64,000 nucleotides of DNA, from positions 868,001 through 932,000 of the forward strand of contig CP126199.1 of NCBI GenBank assembly GCA_030272155.1, read 5' to 3'. Numbering within the stretch: the stretch's first letter is position 1; each line of letters opens with the position of its first letter. A program made the translations under genes and the position numbers. This DNA is from Tetradesmus obliquus. Its lineage: Eukaryota > Chlorophyta > Chlorophyceae > Sphaeropleales > Scenedesmaceae. The notes beneath the pieces are model-generated. The model was not told the origin of the DNA and ran no database searches. It saw only the letters and a program-made list of their open reading frames with translations. This document shows, piece by piece, positions 55,178 through 64,000 of this stretch.

Positions 55178-57373
55178 TGGTGCTGATGCTTAAGTTGCGC
55201 TGCTGCTGACTAGCCTGCTGCTAACTTGCGCGCCAGGACGCAGCCTTGTGAGCGTCCTTAGACACCAATTGCTGCAAATGTCGGTTCAGGATGTTGAGTA
55301 TCGCGCCTAGGCAGAACAAGCAGCAGCTAGGTTGCTGCTTGGAGCTGCTTACCCTGCCTGCATCTAAATCTTAGCTCAGGCGTGTTGCTGATTGGAAGGC
55401 GGTATAAAACATTATGTTGGCTGATCACATGCTTTTCATCAAGCTTGCTCAGCATTTGCGAGCGATCGAACGACGTAAGACCTAACCTGGCCAGTACGAG
55501 TGTTGGAGTCTGCAACAAGCGCACAGTACACTGTTATTACCAGCAGAAAAGCTAACCGTTAAGCAGCATCTGCGTCACCGCTTTGTTTCACGCATGAAGC
55601 ATGAGCATGACCTTGGCAGTGCCACCATGGTCCTGATGAGCAGGACTTGGGACTGCCAAGAACTGCTGCAAGAGGGTCATGTGGCCCTTTCCTACACATG
55701 CAAGACCACCCCAGACTGAGCGACACCAGGTTTGCAGGATCAAAGACATTTGCTATTCGCAGCTCTAGATTGGCTGTGCAGTGGCCAACCAGCAGCACAG
55801 CAAGTGTCACTGCTGGCAGTGGAGGGGGATGACAGTGCTGCTGTCCTGATGACAGGAAAGGTGCTCATATCAAGCAAGCTGATCCTTCTGACGCGGCGAT
55901 ATATCGTCAATGTAAACAGTGTTGTTTATATCATGTCAAAAAACGCGCGTTCGCTAAATTTCTTACACGTCACTAGTGCGTGCTGCGGAGTTGCCAGCAG
56001 CTTGTGCCAGATATCGTCGCAGCGCCTACTTTGCATGGCACCGTATGACTTCAGGTAGTGTCAGAGTGAGAAAGAGCTTATATCGATGTGCTATTGCGCA
56101 TCCACCACGTTCGGAAGAGCCATGTGGTGGCATAACACACTGCATTTGTCACAATTACAACGTATACGCACGCTTCCCATACAATTTTCAAGCACCAACA
56201 GCATGTTGGATGTAATGATCTCACTCTCACACTGTCTTGTATTCGTTTTGGAACCCCGCGTCACTAGAAGAATTGGCGAAGTCGGTTGTCTCCAGAGCGT
56301 GCTGCGCTGCAGCAACACATACAATGAACTGATACGAACCATTGCATCTATTACTTTGAGAGGAGAGCTGGCCAGGCAGACTGCCACATGCCTGAAAGGA
56401 CGGCTGCAAGCTTCGTAAAAACTGACACCCCAGCTTGTAGGCGCTGGACTTGCTCACCATATCTTGGATACGCCTGCAGAGCTGGTGAGAAACATCCGTT
56501 GCGTCTGATCTAGAAGACCTTGAATATTTCGTAGTCCCCTTGCGAACTGGACATTTACTACAGAACGGTCAGTGGATACCAGCGAATGGCACAGACGGCA
56601 TGCGTAGAAAATAATTTTGCTTTTACGTGGTGCACAGACGGTAATTCACTGGCTCACCACAGGTGACGCGGGCGACACTGATGCTTAGCAGCGTCTGGCC
56701 AGACAAACACGTTGAGCACAGAAATGTTTTGCTATCAGAAGTGTTGTGTGAAGCAGTTGGGGTGCTGGCTACATTGTTGATGCATAGACGAACGCTGTGT
56801 CGCCATTTCCTGACCACTTGCACTGGCAGTGCCGATCATGTAGTACAACACTTTGCTTGAAATGCGTTGCATCCACTGGCGCTATGGATCAAGTACATAT
56901 TCACGCTGTGCGCGAAGTTGGCTTGACGTGCAGAGGAAGGGCGACATGCGCTCAATGCTGCACGCATTCACTTCATTATGCTTGCTTGAAACAGGCCTTG
57001 CCATTCTCCGTGGATAGCCGATAGCAGTTTTAGCTTCTACAGTACTGCCACACCAGCAGCTCACGCAGGCCCCTCCACTAGAGCAAACCTTCCAATGCAA
57101 GTCAGGGCCTTGAAAACACTGCTAGAAGCAACATTGTCCACCATAGACAGCTGCTGTGCAATAGCAGCACTGGTGGGCTGGCCGCAGCTGTCACCACAAC
57201 CGCTGATGGATGAGGGGTGACGCTCATGCCTCACCTTCACCACCTATCTGCCGTACAGCAGTGCCTGCGCGCTGCTGCGCAGTTGCAAGGTACAAGCAGC
57301 AGCAGCAACGAAACACACCAGCAAAGCTCGGAGATGTATGTGATCATGTGCTTGCCTGCCTGTGTGCTTGCAG
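55178..57373. other. divergent intergenic region, carboxypeptidase and RNA-binding protein genes
   Basis: Both flanking genes point outwards, so this 2.2 kb should contain two promoters and the unresolved first exon(s) of the RNA-binding protein. A minus-strand frame at about 55559-55810 contains LELRIANVFDPANL, which resembles the first exon of the carboxypeptidase ([13 protein letters not shown]), so it may be an old copy. The middle (55.8-57.2 kb) is free of CAG runs and AT-richer. No RNA gene was seen. Confidence 0.45.
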
Positions 57374-58955
57374 GACAAGGGGCCTGACAGCTGTCAGGGC
57401 GAGCAAGCCCAGCCAGCCAGGCCTGCAGGGGAACAGCAGCAGCAGCAGCAGCAGCACAGCAGCAGTGACCTGCAACCACTGCTGACATCAGCAGCAGCAG
57501 TAGCAGCTGAGCAGGAGCAGCTGAGCCGTGAGGTTGCATGCCAAACAACACCACCGGCATCACCCACAGCAGCAGCAGCAGCAGCAGCGGCAGCAGCGAC
57601 AGTGCATGCTCCTAAAACAATGTGCTGCCAGCAGATGCACCTAGCTGACCCAGAGATGCAGCGCGACAGCAGCGTATACGTGCAGGACCAAGACCAGCGA
57701 CAGGCGTCATCAACAGCAGCAGCAGCAGCAGCAGCAGCATCAAGTGCTGCCATGGCAGAGGCAGGGAAGCCTTCTGGCTACACAGCAGGCAGCCAGCAGG
57801 GCAGTGAAGAGCAGCACAGCGAGCAGCAGCTGTTCACGCTGCTGCTGTCAGGCGTGCCTCAGAGCTTCAGTGAGGCTGAGCTGCTGCCGCTGCTGCAGCA
57901 GGTGGGAGCAGGAGGCAGCATATCTTGCTTGTGTGTATGTAATATATGCCAGTAGCAGCTGCAGATACGTGCTAGGAGCTGCGTTAGCCTGCACTGCCCG
58001 CTCTCAGGACAGACAAACGACAGTCACAGTGCTTTTCACCTCAGTGCACAGACAGTTTAAGTGGTGGTTGCATTGTTCATTGGGCTGATGTCAACGCTTG
58101 CAGCATGCACGGCACAGCAGCCCCCACAGCACATCACAACACATGCACTCGTTTTGCATCACTGAGGCAGGTGCCAGCAACCCACTGCCAGCTGACGAGC
58201 CAATGCATTGTTTCAACTTTAAACTTGCTTTTTATTGCACCATCCACCCACAACAACTAATGTCAGCTGCTGCTGCTGCTGCTGCTGCTGCTGCCGCCGC
58301 CGCTGCCACCCACAGCATGGAGACGTGGCTGCATGCAGCGTGCTGCGTGACAGGCACAGCGGGCAGTCCCTGGGAGGGGCCCTGCTGAGCTACAGCAGCA
58401 GGCAGGCCGCTGACAGTGCCCTGGCAGCACTGCAGACTGTGCAACTGCCAGGAGCGGAACAGGCCCTTGAGGTGGGTGGGTGGCGGTCACTGCTGACCTA
58501 ATATAATATTGTTTTGATATGCTTTATGTGAAGAGTCTCGTCAACGTGTAGCAGCTGATTGCCGATAGTGCGCGGTTTGCGTCGTTTCTGCTGTGGATGC
58601 ACCCACAGAGACATATGACTCGAGCTGCGCAACACCGGCCTTCGGTTGCTGACACGGTGACGCGCCTTGGTGGCGTGGCTGCAGCGCAGACCTGCGCGCT
58701 GAGGTGGCTGCGCATGTATGTGCTCAAATAGTCAACCTTCTTGTGTAGCATTGGTGCAAATAGCGGCTCAACCTAACCTCTCTAAAACTGTCAAATTGGT
58801 GCATTTGTGATGCTGCATGCGCCACAACAAAGCCAGCAGTGCCTCAGAAACATGTCAGTGCTTGACCCCTCAGCTGTGGCAATGTCACTCGCAGGTGCAA
58901 TATGCAACCAACGAGGAGGGGTGCCAAACAGAGAGCTTGGAAGCACATCAGCAGG

Positions 58956-58998
<43 letters not shown>

Positions 58999-59148
58999 CT
59001 CGTCCTCGCAGCCACTGGAGGTGGCTGCTGCTGCCGCTGCAGCAGCAGCAATGGCAGGTCTGCCGCCTGCAACCGCTCTGCAGCAGCAAACACAGCAACA
59101 GGAACAGCAGCAGGCGGCCCAGCCGCGGCTGACACTGCTGCAGCAGCT

Positions 59149-59179
<31 letters not shown>

Positions 59180-59471
59180 GGGGCCGGCGGGTCGCAGCAG
59201 CAAGGTGTTGACGCACAGCAGCAGACTGAGCAACAAAAGCAGCAGCAGACTCTGCCTGAGGGTGTCATGGTAAGTTTATGTGCAATCTGCGCCCCTGGCA
59301 TCAGCGCACAAGTTGTTTTGCAGCAGCCTGCACGTGGTGATGGCTAAGGCAGCAGCATACAGCACATTCACTGTTTTGTCTACATAGCATGCAGTGCTAT
59401 GGGGACCACTTGCTGCGGCGACAGGAATGAGCCTGCGTCACAGGCCGGCTTGACTTGTGTGCCGCTGCTGG

Positions 59472-59502
<31 letters not shown>

Positions 59503-60092
59503 GCTGCTGCAGCTGTTCTTTGCCAAGGTGCCGCGCAGTGCGGCAGCCGAGCAGATCAAGCAGCTGTTTGCCAGGTTTGGGGAGGTGCAGCAGCTGGACC
59601 TCTTCGCAGAGTACCCGGTGCGTGCCGCGCTGCTGCTGCTGCTGCTGCTGTTGCTTATTGTGCAGCAACATTTGCAGCGTGACGTGCGAGTAGCGCAAGC
59701 GTATCTGATGACGCTTCACTGCGCTTGCAATCCCATTCCATGCCGTTTTGGCTGCTACCGCTCACAACACAGCGACCTGCCGCCACCCCTGCCGCGCTTC
59801 CTTTCCAACTACTTGCTGCAGGGCGCCCCAAGCAGCAAGGGCTGTGGCCTGGTGGCCTTCCCATGCTGTTTATTGCCGCCGTTTGCCCAACTATAATGTC
59901 ATTTGTCCTGCTTTTTCCGACTGCAGGGAGCTCCCAGCAGCAAGGGCTGCGGGCTGGTGGCCTTCACCAGCAAGGACTCCGCAGCAGCAGCCATAGAGGT
60001 GCTCTGCAACAAGTACATCTGGCCAGGCATGCGATCCCCAATGGTGGTTAAACTCATCACAAACAACCCGGGCAAGCCCTCAGAGGCCGGCC

Positions 60093-60130
<38 letters not shown>

Positions 60131-63100
60131 CCGTACTCGTGGAACGTCGGCAGCAGGGACCGAGGGTTTGCGGCACGGCAGTACGATCTGCTGAGCATGT
60201 ACAGCAGAGAGGGCCAGGGAGGGTACGGCACAGGCGGGCGGGATCTGCCGGCAGCGGCAGCGGGTGCGCTGCGGCTGCCGCACCAGGATGTGCTGCCGCG
60301 AGGTTGTGCGCCGGATGCGTATAAGCTGTTTGTGGGCAACATACCCAAGACATGCACAGAGCGCGAGCTGCGGCAGGTGCGGGTTTTAGGGTTTAAAGGT
60401 TTGGCGCTGTGGTTTGTCTGTGTCAGAGTGATGCGTACAAGCTGTTTGTGGGAACACACCTAAGACGTGCACAGAGCGCGAGCTGCGGCAGGTGCCAGGT
60501 TAAGGGTTTGAAGGTTTGGCGCTGTTGTTTGTCTATTATGTCAGATTGATGTGTACAGGCTGTTTGTGGGCAACATCCCCGAAACCTGCACAGAGCGCGA
60601 GCTGTGGCAGGTGCGGCTTGTAAGTTGTGAAGGTTTGGAGTTTGGTGCTGTGGTGTGTGTGGCGCAGTGGTGCCTACAAGCCGTTTGTGAGCAACACCCC
60701 AGGAGCGCGCAAGCAGCGCAGAATGCAGCAGGTGCGGAAACCGCAGCAGCAGCAGCAGCAGCTGCTGCGGGCTATGTCTGACGCTGCCCATCATGATGAC
60801 TGCAGTGTGAATGTATGTTACACCAAGATTGACTGCAGCCAGCTGAGCACTGTTTGCATGAAGTGTGAACTCTGACCATGTGGCTCGAACAGCGACCACT
60901 GCTGTGCCTGTTGTATTGCGGAATTGCCTGTACATTGGGTACATTACCTACATTGGGTACATTACCTACATTGGGTACATTACCTACATTAGGTACATTA
61001 CCTACATTGGGTAAGACGCTGGCTGATGCATTGCCTGCTGCTGCTGCTGCTGCTGCTGCTGTGTGTTTGTGTGCTGGCAGGTGCTTGAGAGTGCCGGGCC
61101 AGTGGTGGAGCTGGTGCTGCTGCGTGACAGGGTGGCGCGGGAGTCCAAGGGCAGCGCCTTTGTGTGGTATGCCTCAGCACGCGATGCCGACCGGGTGAGT
61201 GAAATGTTTCAGTTGGGATCATGTTGAGCAATAGCAGCTGGTTGGAGCGGCAGCTCTTGCAGCGGCAGCGGCAGCAACCTAATGCATGCTGTAGTGGCTG
61301 ACATGACAGCAGCGTACCATGTGTGCAACTGACACCTGGAGCTTGCATGATAGCAGGGGTGGTAACGGTCGACTCAAGCATGCAAATGCCTGCTTATTCC
61401 TCCACAGCCATGTTGCATCAGGTTGTGTGTGTAGGTATCTCACGCACTGCCAAACGGCAAACAGCCTTGCAGCAGGTGCAGCGTTTCAGATAAAGGCGCC
61501 GCAGCAACCTCCCCTTCCCTCCATCCGCAGACTGTGCGGCGCCAGCACTGCTGAAGTTGCCATGCAACTGCCCCTACAATCAGCCTGCACAGCAATTTGA
61601 CATGTCACGCTGCGCCGTTGTGCTGCCCATTTCTGCTGTCCCTGCTGCAGGCTGTGCAAGCGCTCAACATGCGCGTGGTGCTGCAGGCAGTGGGCTCCTC
61701 TGCACCCCAAAAGCCCCTCGTGCTTCGTAGGGCCACAGCCCGAGGCTCAAACGAGCCAACCACCACAGGCATCTACCCCGCCTATCACACCGCAGCAGTG
61801 CCAGACACGCGGCAGTACCAACCGCAGCAGCAGCAGCCGCCGCAGCGGCTGCAGCTGCCGCTGCAGCAGCAGCAGTTTGCTGGCGGGTCACTGCCTGTAG
61901 TGCATGTCGGGCAGCAGCCACACAGCCCTCAAGGCTTGGGTCAGCGGGGCCAGCAGCAGCAGCAGCAGCAGTACCAGCAGTATCAGCAGCAGGTGCACGT
62001 GCAGGTGCAGGGGCACCCCCCACCTAGCCCGCCAGGTGTGCTATCTCCTGGTCAGCCGCAGGTGCAGCTGCCTCAGATGCAGCAGCAGCAACAGCAGCAG
62101 CAGCAAGCTTGGCAGTGGCCGTTGGCATCACCCGGAGGGACAGCAACAGCAACAGGTGTACCTTATGTGGTGTACCACCAAGGGAGCTACTCCGGAAGCG
62201 TCGCAACCAGCAGCGAACCTGTTCGCAGCATCAGCAACGCAAGCAGCAGCATCCTGTCTTCACAAAGCAGCGGCCAACAGACTGCGCTGCAGAAGCAGCT
62301 GTCATCGGTTGCGTCTGCATCGACTGTTGGTGGCAGCTTTTCAGCTATGGCAGGTGCAGGTCCTGCTGCTGGCACTTCCTCTGGTGGAGGATTTCAGCTC
62401 GTGGTTGTTTCTGAGGCACCGACAGCACCTTACATGCAGCAGCAGCAGCAGCAACCGCTAGATACTCAGCAGGCATGGGCTGCAGCGCAGTCACAGGCAG
62501 CATACATGCAGACCGCACAGCAGCAGCAGCAGCAGCAGCTGTGCTATGTGCAGCCGCAGCAGCAGCAGCTGCATGTACCTCAGGGCTCCGCACCTATGTT
62601 TGTCATGGTGCAGCCCACATACATGCAGCAGCCGCAAGCTGAGCAGCAGCAGCAGCAGGACATGCAACAGCAGCAGCAGCAGCAAGACTACATGTCGCAG
62701 CAGCAGCAACAGTCGTCCGAGGTTGCGATGTGTTACCCGGTTGCTTCCGGAGCTCTAACACCTGAGCAGGTCCAGCAGAACCTGGCAGCTCTCTCAATCC
62801 AGCCTACTGACACAGGCAGTGCCTCAGGCCTTGACCTGGCTCAGCAGCTGTCCCTTCCAGGGCAGTATATTGCATCAGGCAATGTGAGTCCTGTGATGCT
62901 GGGCACAGCGCTGCCAGTAGTAACCTCCAGCACCAGCAGCGGGCCAATTTCAGGGGGAATTTCAGTCATGCCGATGCCCCCTGGACTGAAGGGTGGAGTT
63001 CACGGCGGCGTGCACACTGGAGTTCACGGTGACGTCACCGGTGCGGGTTACACCAGTCCGGCTGAGTCCCAGCGGCTCAACATGTCGCTGCAAGTGACAC

Positions 63101-63345
63101 CACGTGTGCCGCTGCAGCAGTGCATTGATGTGCTGAGCCCGCAGCTAAACAATGCATCAATGCTGTCTGGTGCTAACATCACAATGCTAGTCGGTGGCGC
63201 TGCATTGGGTGCTGGAGGCTCAGGAGAGACGATTGTTGTGAGCATCACAGGCAGCCAGCAGCAGGTGACTTCTGCCTGGCAGCTCGCCAGCAGCATCCTG
63301 CAGCAGCCTGCATTGTCTGAGGTAGCAGTGCTGGAGCAGGCATAA
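57374..63345 (+). CDS. three-RRM RNA-binding protein, CELF/CUG-BP (algal C3) type, 5' end unresolved
   Basis: Binds RNA, probably UG-rich elements; the green-algal C3 relative belongs to a clock-linked translational regulator. Exons 57374-57901, 58316-58471, 58895-59269, 59513-59617, 59927-60376, 61081-61194 and 61651-63345, all phase 0, give at least 1140 residues. The 57374 edge follows acceptor TTGCAG, so a start exon lies upstream. RRM1 is split (LLLSGVPQSFSEAELLPLL / VLRDRHSGQSLGGALLSY) and has a weak RNP1. RRM2 has LFFAKVPRSAAAEQIKQLF and KGCGLVAFTSKDSAAAAIE. RRM3 has KLFVGNIPKTCTERELRQ and RESKGSAFVWYASARDADRA. Long Q-rich linkers separate RRM1 from RRM2 and follow RRM3. The last 70 residues (VPLQQCIDVLSPQLNN... 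VVSITGSQQQVTSAWQL) look like a degenerate KH domain. Confidence 0.85.
59817..59862 (+). repeat. intronic copy of RNA-binding protein exon 5 5' edge with acceptor
   Basis: The start of the exon at 59927 (GAPSSKGCGLVAF) and its CTGCAG acceptor are repeated about 105 bases upstream. The acceptor is unchanged and four or five bases differ. Reading stays open through the copy. Confidence 0.85.
60377..60740 (+). repeat. three intronic copies of RNA-binding protein exon 5 3' edge with donors
   Basis: The RRM3 beginning and donor (YKLFVGNIPKTCTEREL then CGGCAG/GTGCGG) are repeated at 60428-60500, 60542-60616 and, shortened, 60668-60736. The period is about 115 bases, and GTTTAAAGGTTTGG-type intron sequence is shared between units. 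Each copy keeps GCAG/GTGC at its junction. Divergence rises with distance from the true donor at 60376. Confidence 0.9.
60931..61013 (+). repeat. 18-bp minisatellite in the RRM3 intron
   Basis: Four and a half tandem copies of TACATTGGGTACATTACC, one with a single change. It lies about 70 bases before the next exon, followed by a CTG tract and the acceptor. Confidence 0.95.
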
Positions 63346-64000
63346 GCAGCAGGTGGCAGTGCTACCTCACTTGGCAATGCTGGAGCACGCTTGGGCAGCC
63401 GAACTGCATAGCCGTTGCATTACATGCTTTGCAGGTGGTGGTGTGCAAAGGGGGCCCTGCGTGCCCTGGAGTGCCAGCAGCAGTGTGTTACTAGTGCCTG
63501 TGGCTGTTCACTGCTGGGAGTTGGATTGGAGGAGATTTGTTGCAGGAGGCTGATCAGGTCTGATACTGCTACTGCAGACACCTTCCATGCCTTGCCTGCG
63601 CTGCCCTTTGCTGCTTGCATACTTGCTGAGCACTTGGGTATTACAGCGCTGTTATAAGGCGGATGTCTGTTTGGGTTTATGTAGCGTTTGGGTGGGCTTC
63701 TGGGGCTCAGTTCTGGCCAGCTGGCACTGCTTGTGTGCAGAATAACATAATAACATAAACAGCGACGTGTGGTGGATGCTATGCATGGATTATGCCTGTC
63801 GGCTCATGCACAGCTGCTGTGCAGCGCTTGATGTCACTTGGCTTTGGCAACAGCATGCCATGTGGGTGGTTTGGGGTGTTAACAACATACTGTGCGGGCA
63901 TGCAGCGGTTGTGGAAGATTGGCATGTGGGTGGTGGTCACAGCACACCGTGCGGGCTTGCTGGACATGCATAGTTGTGTATTTGCCATGCGTGAAACTGT
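63346..64000. other. 3' flank of the RNA-binding protein gene
   Basis: Presumably 3' UTR and downstream DNA. Just after the stop, a sequence like the last codons (GCAGTGCTGGAGCAGGC versus GCAATGCTGGAGCACGC near 63377) recurs, perhaps another small duplication of a gene end. GCATGTGGGTGGT-type blocks repeat near 63.85 and 63.92 kb. No TGTAA signal or further gene was found before the window ends. Confidence 0.4.

Noticed and set aside
57210-57290. Frame at 57210 (MRGDAHASPSPP) as first exon of the RNA-binding protein
   Set aside because: Its only good donor leaves phase 2, whereas the next exon must be entered in phase 0; the other frames at this site give a stop or lack an ATG.
1-64000. Retroelement, virus-derived element or toxin remnant
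   Set aside because: No reverse transcriptase, integrase, capsid, long terminal repeat or toxin-like motif was recognised anywhere in the window.

Overview
This window is nuclear DNA from a eukaryote, very probably a chlorophycean green alga. Genes have many short phase-consistent exons joined by GT-AG introns, transcripts end near TGTAA signals, coding and non-coding DNA are full of CAG/CTG runs, and recognisable proteins resemble green-algal and plant families. The split genes below were worked out by hand from splice sites, reading phase and conserved motifs. Where stated, exon lengths sum to a whole number of codons.

Layout: 1-1.9 kb, CTG-rich DNA with no clear gene. 1.89-2.55 kb (-), ribosomal protein eL33. 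4.45-9.17 kb (+), S9A prolyl-oligopeptidase/oligopeptidase B-like enzyme. 9.65-17.32 kb (-), complete ABCB6/HMT1-type ABC half-transporter in 16 exons. 17.97-19.69 kb (+), small polytopic membrane protein. 21.3-29.4 kb (-), a repetitive locus: an SBP (CRR1/SPL7)-type C-terminal region without a visible zinc finger, ankyrin-like sequence, three copies of an exon-sized module and an armadillo-like exon. 29.7-32.5 kb (-), glutamine-rich leucine-zipper protein. 33-36.3 kb, no convincing gene. 36.36-38.89 kb (-), secreted protein of unknown function with a 20-nt microexon. 41.04-48.91 kb (-), oligopeptide/yellow-stripe-like (OPT/YSL) metal-chelate transporter in 12 exons. 49.68-55.18 kb (-), M14 metallocarboxypeptidase in 11 exons. 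57.37-63.35 kb (+), RNA-binding protein with three RRMs, similar to CELF/CUG-BP and the algal C3 type.

The most striking pattern is not a gene. At more than twenty exon borders in six of the genes, the exon edge and its splice site have been copied into the neighbouring intron (in one case into the 3' flank). Copies of a 5' splice site always lie downstream, and copies of a 3' splice site always lie upstream, so the normal protein survives while the intron grows. Many copies keep a usable GT or AG. In one gene the copies stay in one open frame and could be translated. CTG repeats also often form the tract before the acceptor CAG.

Functionally, an HMT1-type transporter, a YSL-type transporter and a CRR1/SPL7-like regulatory region share the window, which hints at a metal-homeostasis neighbourhood. 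The other genes are housekeeping or regulatory. No tRNA, rRNA, CRISPR array, virus-derived element or complete transposon was recognised.
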